Assembly (NCBI GenBank): GCA_021792405.1
Contig: JAJYUU010000004.1
Location: 26,048-65,665 of the forward strand
Reading direction: 5' to 3'
Length of the DNA stretch: 39,618 nucleotides
Source of the DNA: Actinomycetes bacterium
GTDB taxonomy: Bacteria > Actinomycetota > Actinomycetes > Streptosporangiales > Streptosporangiaceae
Part shown: positions 1 through 8,560 of the stretch, piece after piece
How positions within the stretch are numbered: the first letter of the stretch is position 1
How the letters are laid out: the number at the start of each line of letters is the position of its first letter
Program-made: the position numbers and the translations under genes
Notes under the pieces: generated by a model
Told to the model about the DNA's origin: nothing
The model's database searches: none
What the model saw: the letters and a program-made list of their open reading frames with translations, nothing else

Positions 1-31
1 CGCCTGCCAGCGAGAGATAGGCAGGCCACCG

Positions 32-631
32 GTGTACGAAGGCGTTGTCCAGGACCTGATCGATGAACTGGGCCAGCTGCCAGGCGTCGGGCCGAAGGGT
101 GCCCAGCGGATCGCCTTTTACCTGCTGTCCGCTGACCCTATCGACGTCAAGCGGCTGGCGGCCGTATTGGTCGAGGTCACCGAGCGGGTCAAGTTCTGCC
201 GTGTCTGCTTCAACGTGGCCGAGGATGACGAGTGCCGCATCTGCAAGGATGTGCGCCGCGACCCTTCGGTGATCTGCGTTGTCGAGGAGCCGAAGGACGT
301 CGCCGCGATCGAGAAAATCCGTGAGTTCCGCGGGCGTTATCACGTGCTGGGCGGTGCGATCAGCCCGATTGACGGAGTCGGGCCGGACGACCTGAGGATC
401 AGGGAGCTGATGACCCGGCTGGCAGACGGTGCGGTGACGGAGATCATCCTGGCCACCGACCCCAATCTGGAGGGTGAGGCCACCGCGACGTACCTGGCTC
501 GGCTGATCAAGCCAATCGGGCTGCGTGTGACCAGGCCTGCTAGCGGCCTGCCGGTCGGCGGTGAGCTTGAGTACGCCGACGAGGTGACCCTGGGCCGGGC
601 CTTCGAGGGACGGAGGCTGGTGGATGTCTGA
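32..631 (+). CDS. recR: Recombination mediator RecR
   Basis: RecR acts with RecF/RecO in loading RecA at gapped DNA in the cytoplasm. The 199-residue product shows the family layout: an N-terminal helix-hairpin-helix ([14 protein letters not shown], about residues 15-28), a four-cysteine zinc finger (CRVC...CRIC, about 56-71), then a Toprim domain with the EEPKD and ATDPN...GEATATYL signatures. Length matches the family. The GTG start at 32 gives the expected N-terminus ([14 protein letters not shown]). An upstream frame ends in TAG at 18-20; it could be the tail of the YbaB/EbfC gene that usually precedes recR, but too little is present to call it. The stop overlaps the next start by 8 nt. 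Confidence 0.97.
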   Translation: MYEGVVQDLIDELGQLPGVGPKGAQRIAFYLLSADPIDVKRLAAVLVEVTERVKFCRVCFNVAEDDECRICKDVRRDPSVICVVEEPKDVAAIEKIREFRGRYHVLGGAISPIDGVGPDDLRIRELMTRLADGAVTEIILATDPNLEGEATATYLARLIKPIGLRVTRPASGLPVGGELEYADEVTLGRAFEGRRLVDV

Positions 632-1175
632 CGGGCCGGGGGCCGAGGACTGGCGGCCGATCGCCGACCGGGTAGCCGGGAACGCGCGAGACTTCCTTGA
701 CGGCCTGACGGCGGTCGCACGCGGGGAAGGTGCGGACGAGACGGTGCCGTTGCTGCTGCTCGAGACGGCGCAGGTCATGCTTGCCGGCGCCCAGCTCGGC
801 GCCAGCAAGGACGTGATCCTGCCCAGCAACTGGGAGCCTGACGTCGGCGCGGACCCGGACGTCGATCTGGATGCGCTGCGTACCGGGCTAGCCACGAGGC
901 TGGCCGGATTCGATGACTATGCAGAGATTTTCGATCCGTTTGCGGATACCCAAGCTACCCCGTTCCGGCTCTCTGACGATCTAGCGGCAGTGGCCGCCGA
1001 CCTCGTGCACGGGCTCAAGCACTACGAGGCGGGACGGGTCGCCGAGGCGCTCTGGTGGTGGCAGTTCTCCTACGTCAGCCACTGGGGCACGCATGGCGGC
1101 GCGGCGCTGCGCGCGCTGCACTCGGTGGTCGCGCACGCCAGGCTGGACGTCGCGGAGGAACGGGCCTCGCGTTAG
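624..1175 (+). CDS. DUF5063 domain protein
   Basis: A 183-residue soluble, acidic protein of the DUF5063 family, whose function is unknown. Recognition rests on the conserved C-terminal block with [18 protein letters not shown]-like and [15 protein letters not shown]-like motifs (about residues 113-155) and on its place immediately after recR and before lysC, an arrangement known from other actinobacteria. The ATG start lies inside the recR stop region (8 nt overlap), so translation is probably coupled to recR. No signal peptide or membrane segment is visible. A link to DNA repair is suggested only by position. Confidence 0.85.
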   Translation: MSDGPGAEDWRPIADRVAGNARDFLDGLTAVARGEGADETVPLLLLETAQVMLAGAQLGASKDVILPSNWEPDVGADPDVDLDALRTGLATRLAGFDDYAEIFDPFADTQATPFRLSDDLAAVAADLVHGLKHYEAGRVAEALWWWQFSYVSHWGTHGGAALRALHSVVAHARLDVAEERASR

Positions 1176-1293
1176 CAGGCGGTTCCCTCGGTAGACTGCA
1201 GGTCCGGCCAGCCATGATCCGCCTTCCGGCGGGCAGGGTCGTCCTGGCGGGCCAGCTAGCCGGTACGCCGATACTCAAGGAGCGTGCGCCGCC

Positions 1294-2571
1294 GTGGCCT
1301 TGATCGTGCAGAAATACGGTGGGTCGTCGGTCGCCGATGCTGATGGCATCAAGCGGGTGGCGCAGCGGATTGTCGCGACCCGCAAGGCCGGCAACAAGGT
1401 GGCCGTGGTGGTGTCCGCGATGGGCGACACCACCGACGAGCTGCTGGACCTGGCCCGGCAGGTCAGCCCGCTGCCGCCCGGCCGCGAGCTGGACATGCTG
1501 CTCACCGCGGGTGAGCGGATCTCGGTAGCCCTGCTGGCCATGGCGATCGCCAACCTCGGTCTCGACGGCCGTTCGTTCACCGGTTCGCAGGCGGGTGTCA
1601 TCACCGACTCCTCGCACGGCAAGGCGAAGATCATCAACATCACGCCCGGCCGTATCCAGGCGGCGCTTGACGATGGCGCCATCCCTATCGTGGCTGGCTT
1701 CCAGGGAGTCTCCCAGGACACCAAGGACATCACCACGCTTGGCCGGGGGGCTACCGACACCACGGCGGTCGCACTCGCATCCGCGCTCGGCGCCGACATC
1801 TGCGAGATCTACACCGACGTTGACGGCGTCTTCACCGCGGACCCGAGGATCGTTGCCAGTGCCAGGCGGATCCCGCGCATCTCCTACGAGGAGATGCTGG
1901 AGATGGCAGCCTGTGGCGCCAAGGTCCTGATGCTGCGGTGCGTGGAATACGCCCGCCGGTACCAGATGCCTATCCACGTGCGCTCCTCATTCAGCAGCAG
2001 AGAAGGCACCTGGGTCGTGGACGCAGGACCGGTTACGGAGGGCGAGGCGATGGAACAGGCCATCATCTCCGGGGTGGCGCAGGACCCCGGCGAAGCGAAA
2101 ATCACGGTCGTCGGCGTGCCTGACAAGGTGGGCGAGGCGGCGCGGATCTTCCGTGCGATTGCCGACGCCGGCATCAACATCGACATGATCGTCCAGAACA
2201 TCTCGGCGGCCGCCACCGGCCGGACGGACATCTCCTTCACGCTGCCGAAAGACGACGGCCATGCGGCGATGACCAGGCTTGGGCAGCTGCAGGACGAGGT
2301 TGGATTCGACTCCCTGCTGTACGACGACCGGATCGCCAAGGTCTCGGTCATCGGCGCCGGCATGCGATCGCACCCGGGTGTCAGCGCGACGTTCTTCGGC
2401 GCGCTGGCCGAGGCCGGCGTGAACATCGAGATGATCTCCACGTCGGAGATCAGGATCTCGGTCGTCGTGGACCAGAATGATATGGACATGGCGGTAAGGG
2501 CCGCGCACGAGGCGTTCGACCTCGGCGGCGACGGCGAGCGGGCAGTCGTCTACGGCGGGAGCGGGAGGTGA
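1294..2571 (+). CDS. lysC: Aspartate kinase (alpha subunit form)
   Basis: Phosphorylates L-aspartate, the first step toward lysine, threonine, methionine and diaminopimelate. The 425-residue protein begins with the kinase motif [12 protein letters not shown] and carries the [16 protein letters not shown] and [15 protein letters not shown] catalytic-domain motifs. Two ACT regulatory domains fill the C-terminal 170 residues ([17 protein letters not shown] and [19 protein letters not shown]). Length equals that of actinobacterial LysC. Start is GTG at 1294 with AAGGAG about 10 nt upstream; the 118 bp before it probably hold the promoter. An internal start for a beta subunit lies at 2050. The stop overlaps the asd start by 4 nt (GTGA). 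Feedback control by lysine plus threonine is expected from the family. Confidence 0.98.
   Translation: MALIVQKYGGSSVADADGIKRVAQRIVATRKAGNKVAVVVSAMGDTTDELLDLARQVSPLPPGRELDMLLTAGERISVALLAMAIANLGLDGRSFTGSQAGVITDSSHGKAKIINITPGRIQAALDDGAIPIVAGFQGVSQDTKDITTLGRGATDTTAVALASALGADICEIYTDVDGVFTADPRIVASARRIPRISYEEMLEMAACGAKVLMLRCVEYARRYQMPIHVRSSFSSREGTWVVDAGPVTEGEAMEQAIISGVAQDPGEAKITVVGVPDKVGEAARIFRAIADAGINIDMIVQNISAAATGRTDISFTLPKDDGHAAMTRLGQLQDEVGFDSLLYDDRIAKVSVIGAGMRSHPGVSATFFGALAEAGVNIEMISTSEIRISVVVDQNDMDMAVRAAHEAFDLGGDGERAVVYGGSGR
2037..2052 (+). promoter_or_regulatory. Internal RBS and ATG for LysC beta subunit
   Basis: GGAGGG (2037-2042) sits 7 nt before an in-frame ATG at 2050, giving a 173-residue product that begins [20 protein letters not shown] and contains only the two ACT domains. 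In Corynebacterium and Bacillus class I aspartate kinases, the regulatory beta subunit is made from such an internal start at the equivalent position. The site is seen directly; its use in this organism is inferred. Confidence 0.65.
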
Positions 2572-3644
2572 CTGCCGCAGGCGGACGCCCTGTGCTGGCG
2601 ATCGTAGGCGCCACCGGTGCGGTCGGCAGCGTCATGCGCGCCATCGTGTCCGAGCGCGCCGATATCTGGGGCGAAGTCCGCCTCATTGCCTCCGCCCGGT
2701 CGGCCGGGCGCAGGCTGGCGGTGCGTGGCCAGGACGTCGAGGTGCGTCCGCTGACGCCGGATGTCTTCGACGGCGTCGACCTGGCCATGTTCGACGTCCC
2801 GGACGAGGTGTCGGCCCAATGGGCGCCGGTGGCTGCTGCTCACGGTGTCGTGGTGATCGACAAGTCGGGAGCGTTCCGGATGGACCCGCAGGTGCCGCTC
2901 GTGGTACCTGAAGTCAATCCGGACGCTGCCTTCGACCGGCCGCGTGGCATCATCTCGGTGCCCAACTGCACGACCCTGTCGCTGATCGTCGCGCTGGCCG
3001 CCCTGCACCGCGCCTTCGGCCTCCGCGAACTGGTTGCCGCGTCTTACCAGGCAGCGTCCGGGGCTGGCCAGGCCGGCACTGAGGCCCTCTATGACCAGCT
3101 AACCGAGATTGCCGGGAACCGCATGATCGGCCAGCAGGCAGGTGATGTACGGGCGGCTATCGGCGACGGCGGGCCCTTCGGCGCTCCGCTCGCGCTCAAC
3201 GTCGTGCCATGGGCAGGCTCGGTCCGGGACGAGGGCTGGTCGTCAGAGGAACTGAAGATCCGCAATGAAACCCGGAAGATTCTCGGCTTGCCGGACCTGC
3301 CAGTCAGTGCGACGTGCGTGCGGGTGCCGGTGATCACCGGGCACTCGCTGGCGCTGCATGCGGTATTCGACCGGGACGTCAGCCGCGCAGACGCTCAGCG
3401 GGTGCTCAGCGGCTCACCCGGCGTGGTGCTGGTCGACGATCCGGCCCGTGGCGAATACCCGACGCCGGCCGACGTCGTCGGCCTGGACCCGACCTTCGTG
3501 GGTCGGGTGCGGCAAAGCCTGGACAACCCGCGGGCCATCGACCTGTTCGTCTCGGGCGACAACCTGCGCAAGGGCGCGGCGCTGAATGCCGCCCAGATCG
3601 CCGAGATGCTGGCGCCGACGCTGGTTGCCGGCGCTTCGGTTTAG
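2568..3644 (+). CDS. asd: Aspartate-semialdehyde dehydrogenase
   Basis: Reduces aspartyl phosphate to aspartate semialdehyde with NADPH, directly after LysC. The 358-residue protein has the NADP-binding GATGAVG motif (about residues 14-20), the catalytic cysteine in [10 protein letters not shown] (C134) and the dimerisation/catalytic region ending in the usual [16 protein letters not shown] segment. Start is GTG at 2568 within a GTGA overlap with the lysC stop, so the two are translationally coupled. [12 protein letters not shown] and [19 protein letters not shown] are typical of actinobacterial Asd. A perfect hairpin 33 nt after the stop closes the operon. Confidence 0.97.
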   Translation: MTAAGGRPVLAIVGATGAVGSVMRAIVSERADIWGEVRLIASARSAGRRLAVRGQDVEVRPLTPDVFDGVDLAMFDVPDEVSAQWAPVAAAHGVVVIDKSGAFRMDPQVPLVVPEVNPDAAFDRPRGIISVPNCTTLSLIVALAALHRAFGLRELVAASYQAASGAGQAGTEALYDQLTEIAGNRMIGQQAGDVRAAIGDGGPFGAPLALNVVPWAGSVRDEGWSSEELKIRNETRKILGLPDLPVSATCVRVPVITGHSLALHAVFDRDVSRADAQRVLSGSPGVVLVDDPARGEYPTPADVVGLDPTFVGRVRQSLDNPRAIDLFVSGDNLRKGAALNAAQIAEMLAPTLVAGASV

Positions 3645-3676
3645 CCGTTCAGGCTAGCGGCTAGCGGGCATGGCAA

Positions 3677-3707
3677 AGCGCTTGCCGGGTGGTTCCCGGC
3701 AAGCGCT
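3677..3707. terminator. Hairpin terminator between convergent genes
   Basis: A perfect 13-bp stem (AGCGCTTGCCGGG at 3677-3689 with its complement at 3695-3707) and a 5-nt loop lie between asd (+) and the methyltransferase (-). There is no clear T-tract, as is usual in high-GC actinobacteria. The symmetry would allow it to act on both strands. Confidence 0.75.
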
Positions 3708-3745
3708 GCTGCGCCGGGCGTCCCGGGCCCGGCGTGACTACGGCA

Positions 3746-4522
3746 TTACTGCGGCCGCTGGGCCGAGACCAGCCCGGCTTCGGCGACGACCGTGGACGCC
3801 GTGATCGCGGTAAGGCCAGCGGCTCGCATGAGCTCAGTCCACGCCTCCATCGAGATCGGCCGCTCCTGCACCCTGGCCAGGTAGCGCACGACGTTCTTGG
3901 CGATCCGCCACCAGCCACCCGGCCCCTTCCGTGCCAGCGTCAGGAGCTTGCTCTTGATGATCTCGCGGTCCCGCTGCGTGCCGCCGCGACCGAACATCAT
4001 GTCCGCGATCACGATGCGGCCGCCCGGCTTCAGCCAGCCCGCCGCTGCCTGCACGAGCTTGGCCTTGTCGGGATCGCGCAGGTGATGCAGTGCGTAGCTG
4101 GACACGACCAGGTCGATGCTGCCGGCCGGCAGGTCGAGTTCCTCGATCGGCACGGTCATGGCTTCGACCGTGTCCAGTCCGCGCCGCACTGCCTCGGCTT
4201 TGAGCGTGTCCGCCATGCCCTGGCTGACGTCGATGCCGAGGACGTGGGCGCCGCGCATGGCCAGTGGGATGGTTACCTGGCCGTTGCCTGCGCCGAGATC
4301 AACTACGACGTCACCGGGCTGGACGTCGGCCACCGCGACCAGCGCAGCCGTCACCCCGGCCAGGTTCACTGACCCGTGCGTGTTCCAGCTAGCCACCCGG
4401 TCGGACCACACCCGGCGCTGCCGCTGTACTGCGCGCCTGGTAGCAAGGTCAGCCAGCCGCATGGTGGCGGCCGGCGGGCGATGCTGTCCGGTGCCGCCGT
4501 CAGGTTCTTCGTCAATTGCCAT
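3746..4522 (-). CDS. Class I SAM-dependent methyltransferase
   Basis: A 258-residue methyltransferase of the Methyltransf_11/UbiE-like type; the substrate is unknown. Motif I is VVDLGAGNGQVTIPLA (about residues 73-88, LGAGNG 76-81), followed by an acidic ribose-binding residue in LGIDVS (D98). The post-motif SSYALHHLRDPDKAKLV and WLKPGGRIVIADMMFGRGG are typical of the family. The roughly 45-residue N-terminus is basic and variable. It stands alone on the minus strand, convergent with asd and divergent from the esterase gene. The shared 4523-4675 region carries several AT-rich palindromes. It could act on a small molecule or lipid quinone; nothing visible decides this. Confidence 0.85.
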   Translation of the reverse strand: MAIDEEPDGGTGQHRPPAATMRLADLATRRAVQRQRRVWSDRVASWNTHGSVNLAGVTAALVAVADVQPGDVVVDLGAGNGQVTIPLAMRGAHVLGIDVSQGMADTLKAEAVRRGLDTVEAMTVPIEELDLPAGSIDLVVSSYALHHLRDPDKAKLVQAAAGWLKPGGRIVIADMMFGRGGTQRDREIIKSKLLTLARKGPGGWWRIAKNVVRYLARVQERPISMEAWTELMRAAGLTAITASTVVAEAGLVSAQRPQ

Positions 4523-4616
4523 TCCCGCAGGTTATGTTCAGCGGCGACGCCGCGTCGAGGCGAAGCAATTCAGATCTGGCATGAATCTGGTCTAGAACTA
4601 GTAAAGTTTTCCATCG

Positions 4617-4633
4617 TCATGAAATATTCATGA
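4617..4633. promoter_or_regulatory. Inverted repeat, candidate operator
   Basis: TCATGAA and TTCATGA separated by ATA form an exact 7-3-7 inverted repeat in the AT-rich intergenic region between the divergent methyltransferase and esterase genes, 43 bp before the esterase start. An ACTAGTAAA motif lies at 4597-4605. The position suits a regulator site for either gene; no binding protein can be named. Confidence 0.4.
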
Positions 4634-4675
4634 AAATATGCCACGGCGAAAGGGAAGTCGGTACCCTAGCCTCGA

Positions 4676-5899
4676 ATGTCAGACTCGAGAAGGAGGTCTG
4701 CCTCGCCAGGCATCACCTCACAGCCGACCGGCCCGCGGCGCGCCCGGTATCCTCATCAGGTGGATAGGGCTGACTGGGCTGGCCGCCCACCCAGCCGCCA
4801 GCCTGGCAGGCGCCCTAGCAGGCGGCGCCGAAATCCTGGCGGGATGCTGGCCGCCCTTGCCCTTAGCATCGCAGTGCTCGGCGGCGGCCTCTATCTCGGC
4901 CTCCACGACGCGGCAGGCGGGCAGCCTGGCGGGGCCGCCACTAGCCCGGCGGGCAACCAGTCGAGTGCGGCGGCCGGTGCTAGCCGCGGGACTCCAAGCG
5001 CATCGCCGAGCAGTTCCCATCCCGTCGGCCAGGCCGGCGATTACCCGGTGACGCAGGCCCGTTTCACGTTCTATGAGCTTTCTCCTGTTGCTGGCCGCCG
5101 GGTGCTGCGCACGACCGTCTGGTTCCCGGCGGCGAGGACCGGTAACGCTACGGCTGGTGGCCCGTTCCCGCTGATAGTCTTCGCCCCCGGATTCATGCAG
5201 TGCGGCTCGGACTACAGCGCCCTCCTGCGGCAGTGGGCGAGCGCTGGATATGTCGTAGGCGCGGTGAACTTCCCGAGGACCAATTGCTATGTCGCCGACC
5301 CGTACGAAAAGGATCTGGTGAATCAGCCGGCCGACATGGCGTACGTGACCGTCCGGTTGCGGCAGCTCTCGCAGAGCCCTGGCAACCCGCTCTCCGGCCT
5401 CATCTCGCTGAACCGCGTCGCGTTCGCAGGTCATTCGGATGGCGGTGACACGGTGGCGGCGATGGCGGCCGATAGCTGCTGCCGGTACGGTCTGTTGCGC
5501 GCCGTTGTCGTACTAGCTGGCGCGGAATATCCGGCGCTAGGCGGCTCCTGGTTCTCGCAGCCGACGCCGCCAATGCTCTTCGTGCAGGGCAGTGCGGATA
5601 CCTGCAATCCGCCACCGGACAGCATCTACATGTACCAGTCGGATACTACGGGCACCCGCTTTTACCTCGACCTTTTCGGCGCCAACCACCTTTCGCCGTA
5701 CGAAGGTACAAGCGAGCCGGAGCCGATCGTCGAGCAGGTGACGATCGACTTCTTCGACCGCTACCTGGCTGGCCAGAACATTGCTCCCGGCGCCATGCGC
5801 CGGGCCGCCCGGGTCCACGGCCTGGCAGCGCTTGGCAGCGGTGGCAGCCTGCCAGCAGGGCAAGGCGGTGGCCAGGGCTCGGGAAACACCGGTTGCTAG
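4676..5899 (+). CDS. Membrane-anchored alpha/beta hydrolase
   Basis: A 407-residue predicted esterase/lipase of the alpha/beta-hydrolase fold, similar in layout to chlorophyllase/PAF-acetylhydrolase-like enzymes. An Arg/Pro-rich cytosolic tail of about 55 residues precedes one hydrophobic segment (about 57-76), then a Gly/Ser/Pro-rich linker, then the catalytic domain from about residue 125. The nucleophile elbow is AGHSDGG (serine near 254), preceded by PLIVFAPGFMQCGSDYSAL. Candidate acid and base are in VQGSADTCNPP and FGANHLSPYEG. The layout predicts a type II membrane anchor with the enzyme outside the cell. The ATG at 4676 is used; the purine-rich AAGGAGG just downstream of it (about 4690) leaves a later non-ATG start possible. 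The substrate is unknown. Confidence 0.8.
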   Translation: MSDSRRRSASPGITSQPTGPRRARYPHQVDRADWAGRPPSRQPGRRPSRRRRNPGGMLAALALSIAVLGGGLYLGLHDAAGGQPGGAATSPAGNQSSAAAGASRGTPSASPSSSHPVGQAGDYPVTQARFTFYELSPVAGRRVLRTTVWFPAARTGNATAGGPFPLIVFAPGFMQCGSDYSALLRQWASAGYVVGAVNFPRTNCYVADPYEKDLVNQPADMAYVTVRLRQLSQSPGNPLSGLISLNRVAFAGHSDGGDTVAAMAADSCCRYGLLRAVVVLAGAEYPALGGSWFSQPTPPMLFVQGSADTCNPPPDSIYMYQSDTTGTRFYLDLFGANHLSPYEGTSEPEPIVEQVTIDFFDRYLAGQNIAPGAMRRAARVHGLAALGSGGSLPAGQGGGQGSGNTGC

Positions 5900-5927
5900 C
5901 CGGCCGGGCTGACACGAAGATCTGTCC

Positions 5928-6005
5928 GTGACGGTCAGGGCTGCCCGCATCGAAGATGCCGCGCGGATCGCCGAGATTCACGTGCTGGGCTGGCATGGCT
6001 GCCAG
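5928..6005 (+). pseudogene. Truncated GNAT acetyltransferase N-terminus
   Basis: A GTG at 5928 opens a frame reading VTVRAARIEDAARIAEIHVLGWHG, which matches the typical first beta-strand and helix of GNAT N-acetyltransferases. The similarity stops after about 24-26 codons and the frame ends at a TGA at 6054-6056. The acetyl-CoA-binding core is missing, so this is a 5' remnant. It lies wholly antisense to the 3' end of the deformylase gene, whose last roughly 23 codons are read from it. The call rests on pattern recognition of a short segment. Confidence 0.6.
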
Positions 6006-6510
6006 GAATGCCGCCGGCCGCGCTGGCTAGGTCGCGGGCGTGGATCTGCCGCATGATCCGGCGCCGCTCAGCCTTATCCAGGCGGTCGATGAACAGCTCA
6101 CCGCGCAGGTGGTCGGTCTCATGCTGGAGGCATCGTGCGAGCTCTCCGGCGCCGGACACGGTGACCTGCTCCTGCTGCAGGTTCAGGCCGGTGGCGGTCG
6201 CCGACGCGCAGCGGCGGCGATCTGCGCTGATGCCGGGAATGGACAGGCAGCCCTCCGGCCCGTCGTACTCGCCCTCGCATTCGACGATCCGGGGGTTGAT
6301 CAGGTAACCGAGCTGGCCGTCCACGTTGTAGGCAAAGGCAGCCAGGCTGGAGCCGATCTGGTTCGCAGCGAGGCCCGCTCGTCCCGGCTCCTGAACGGTG
6401 TCGAGCAGGTCGGCGATCAGGCGAGCCAGCGCGTCATCGAAGCGCGTCACCGGGTCACTCGGTGTCCTCAGCACCGGGTCACCCAGGTATCGCAGCGGCC
6501 GGACGCTCAC
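5935..6510 (-). CDS. def: Peptide deformylase
   Basis: Removes the formyl group from the initiator methionine of nascent proteins; Fe/Zn enzyme at the ribosome exit. All three family motifs are present: AGLAANQIG (residues 45-53), EGCLS (86-90, metal ligand C88) and QHETDHL (129-135, metal ligands H130 and H134, catalytic E131). The body ends in RGELFIDRLDKAERRRIMR. A further 35-residue tail is low-complexity, and its last 23 or so residues are encoded antisense to a broken GNAT gene. Start is GTG at 6510, in a GTGA overlap with the padR stop, so expression is probably coupled to the regulator. It lies outside the usual fmt/priA context and may be a second copy. Confidence 0.93.
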   Translation of the reverse strand: MSVRPLRYLGDPVLRTPSDPVTRFDDALARLIADLLDTVQEPGRAGLAANQIGSSLAAFAYNVDGQLGYLINPRIVECEGEYDGPEGCLSIPGISADRRRCASATATGLNLQQEQVTVSGAGELARCLQHETDHLRGELFIDRLDKAERRRIMRQIHARDLASAAGGIPGSHASPARESRRSARHLRCGQP

Positions 6511-7073
6511 GCCCTGAGCCCATGCTGCTCGCTGTCGGCGGCCAGTTTCCCGAGCCGGTCCAGCACCAGCTCGTGCCAGCTCAGCTCCGCGTGCACCCGC
6601 AGCCTGGCGTGCTCGACCACCAGGTCGTCCGCCACGGTCTGGTCTGGCCAGGTGCGCTCACGCTGATGCTCTAGCTGGCTCGCCTGCGCTGAAAGGACCC
6701 GCATGCGGTCCGCTATGTAGCCGCGGAGCGCGTCCTCGCTGAGGTCGGCGCTCATGGCCAGGGCAAGGTCGACGGGATCTGGCTGCAGCTTGACCTCTTG
6801 CAGCGCCTCGGCGCGCAGCACATGCAGCTCGCGACGGCCTTCTGCGGTGATGCCGTACACCGTGCGCGCCGGGAACTGACCGTCCTGTTCCGTCCGCAGC
6901 ACTTCGATCAGTCCTTCGCCGGCCAGCCGGTGCAGTGCGCTATAGAGCGAGCCGGGCTGGACCTCGGACCACATCTCGGTCCGGTCGATGCGAGCATCCC
7001 GGCGCAACTGGTGGCCATACATCGGGCCATGCTTGGCCAGCGCGCCCAGGACGAACAGGCGGGTCGGGTTCAT
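6507..7073 (-). CDS. PadR family transcriptional regulator
   Basis: A 188-residue PadR-type repressor. The N-terminal winged helix (MNPTRLFVLGALAKHGPMYGHQL...WSEVQPGSLYSALHRLAGEGLI, residues 1-60) and the wing (RTVYGITAEGRREL) are canonical. The C-terminal half is helical with a long coiled segment, as in PadR subfamily 2, and would dimerise. The ATG at 7073 fits the family start; a frame extension to 7091 adds six atypical residues. The gene overlaps the deformylase start by 4 nt. An ACTAGTAAA site (7077-7085 on the plus strand) lies directly before the start codon and may belong to an autoregulatory operator. PadR proteins often answer to phenolics or antibiotics; the ligand is unknown here. 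Confidence 0.92.
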   Translation of the reverse strand: MNPTRLFVLGALAKHGPMYGHQLRRDARIDRTEMWSEVQPGSLYSALHRLAGEGLIEVLRTEQDGQFPARTVYGITAEGRRELHVLRAEALQEVKLQPDPVDLALAMSADLSEDALRGYIADRMRVLSAQASQLEHQRERTWPDQTVADDLVVEHARLRVHAELSWHELVLDRLGKLAADSEQHGLRA

Positions 7074-7091
7074 GACACTAGTAAAACACAA

Positions 7092-7397
7092 CTACTCAAA
7101 TTTGACCTCACCCGCTCTGCCGGTCTGGCCAGACTGGTTGAGGGCCCGCAACCGCTCGCGTGCCCTGGCCAACTCGGCCTCGCACTGGCTGATGGCGATC
7201 TCGGTGCGGTCAGGCGTGTCGTCCAATGATGCATCCCATGCGGCCCAGCTGTGAGTACCGCTTCGTAGGCCCTCGAGCAGTACCTCGAGCCACGCAACGG
7301 CCGAGGCGGCCATCGCCACCTCTTCGCTCATGCTGTGGCCAGGCTGCTGCGAAGGCTCCGCTGGCGGGTCTGGCTCGACCGGCTCTTCTCCGTCCAC
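7092..7397 (-). CDS. Small hypothetical protein
   Basis: A 101-residue acidic frame that I do not recognise. It has a predicted helix around AMAASAVAWLEVLLEGL (about residues 28-44) and a charged, coiled-coil-like C-terminal part (SQCEAELARARERLRALN). No membrane segment or catalytic motif is visible. It fills the space between mraY (41 bp upstream) and padR (18 bp downstream) in the same direction, so it is probably part of the same transcript. An internal ATG at 7331 (MSEEVAMAA) is an alternative start. Reality as a gene is supported by position and composition only. Confidence 0.5.
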   Translation of the reverse strand: MDGEEPVEPDPPAEPSQQPGHSMSEEVAMAASAVAWLEVLLEGLRSGTHSWAAWDASLDDTPDRTEIAISQCEAELARARERLRALNQSGQTGRAGEVKFE

Positions 7398-7438
7398 AGA
7401 CCTTCATTCGCTACCGCGGCTCGCGGCGTTACCCGAAC

Positions 7439-8497
7439 TCAGCCAGGTAGCCACTCCAGCCAGAAAATGCCGAGGCCGAGCGCAACGAACAGCGCAGCAA
7501 CTAGCCAGAATCGGATGACGATCGTGGACTCATTCCAGCCGAGCAGCTCGAAATGATGCTGGAGCGGGGCCATCCGGAAGACCCGCCGGCCCGTCATCTT
7601 GAAGAACCCGACCTGGATGATGACAGAGAGCGTGATGATCACGAACAGGCCGCCGAGTATCCCCAGCAAAAGCTGGGTCTCTGTGCACACCGCGAGCCCG
7701 GCAAGCACGCCGCCGAGCGCGAGCGATCCGGTATCGCCCATGAATATCCGCGCTGGCGGTGCATTCCACCACAGGAAGCCGACGCAGGAACCGAGCGCTG
7801 CGGCCGCGACCACTGCCAGGTCCAGCGGGTCGCGGATCGGGTAGCACCGTGCCGTCACCGGCACGCCCGCGCACGGGTTGCGCGACTGCCAGTTCGCGAT
7901 CAGCACGTAGGCCGCGAGCACCAGGATGACCGCGCCGGTCGCCAGCCCGTCCAGCCCGTCGGTCAGGTTCACCGCGTTCGACGCGCCCTGGATGAGGATC
8001 ACGAGCAGCAGCGCGAACGGCAGCACGCCGATCGTCGGGCCGATATCGCGCAGGAACGATATCGATGCGCTGGCCGGCGTCAAGTCGTAGGCGTTCGGAT
8101 AGCGCAACACTTCGAGGGCGAACAGCACGCCGACCACGGACTGGCCGGCCAGCTTGGCCCGGCTGCGCAGGCCGAGGCTGGTCTGACGGTAGATCTTGAG
8201 GAAGTCGTCGATGAAGCCCACGAACCCGAGCCCGGCCATCAGCCCCAGCACCAGAAGACCCGATGCAGACACCGGAAAGTCAGTGGCCAGGTGGCCGACG
8301 AAATAGCCGGTGACGGTCACGATGACGATGACCGCCCCGCCCATCGTCGGCGTTCCCCGCTTGGTGGCATGCGCTGCCGGGCCGTCTTCCCTGATCAGCT
8401 GGCCGTAGCCGCGCCTGGTGAAGAATTTGATGGCCAGGGGGGTGCTGAACAGCGCAAACAGCATCGACGCGCTAGCCGACACCAGGATCGTCCGCAT
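7439..8497 (-). CDS. mraY: MraY, phospho-MurNAc-pentapeptide transferase (orphan)
   Basis: Transfers phospho-MurNAc-pentapeptide to undecaprenyl phosphate, making lipid I at the inner face of the membrane. The 352-residue protein is full length with about ten hydrophobic segments and every family signature: GTPTMGG (48-54), the Asp pair in FIDDFLK (D97, D98), SNAVNLTDGLDGLA (D180), ARIFMGDTGSLALGG (D255) and PLQHHFELLGW (314-318). It should be active. It is not in a division/cell-wall cluster: no mur, fts or ddl gene is nearby. Upstream, in the same direction, is an unknown membrane protein (63 bp gap); downstream are a small protein, padR and def. It is probably a second copy or resistance-type variant, though the window cannot exclude that it is the only copy. 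Confidence 0.93.
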   Translation of the reverse strand: MRTILVSASASMLFALFSTPLAIKFFTRRGYGQLIREDGPAAHATKRGTPTMGGAVIVIVTVTGYFVGHLATDFPVSASGLLVLGLMAGLGFVGFIDDFLKIYRQTSLGLRSRAKLAGQSVVGVLFALEVLRYPNAYDLTPASASISFLRDIGPTIGVLPFALLLVILIQGASNAVNLTDGLDGLATGAVILVLAAYVLIANWQSRNPCAGVPVTARCYPIRDPLDLAVVAAAALGSCVGFLWWNAPPARIFMGDTGSLALGGVLAGLAVCTETQLLLGILGGLFVIITLSVIIQVGFFKMTGRRVFRMAPLQHHFELLGWNESTIVIRFWLVAALFVALGLGIFWLEWLPG

Positions 8498-8560
8498 CCG
8501 CGCTGCCTCCCGTCCGGTCGGCTTGGACGAAGGCTACAGCACGGTAGCAGATCGACGGGT

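Noticed and set aside
4638-5051. 137-codon plus-strand frame overlapping the esterase start
   Set aside because: The product shows no domain and the overlapping esterase frame carries the clear hydrolase motifs.
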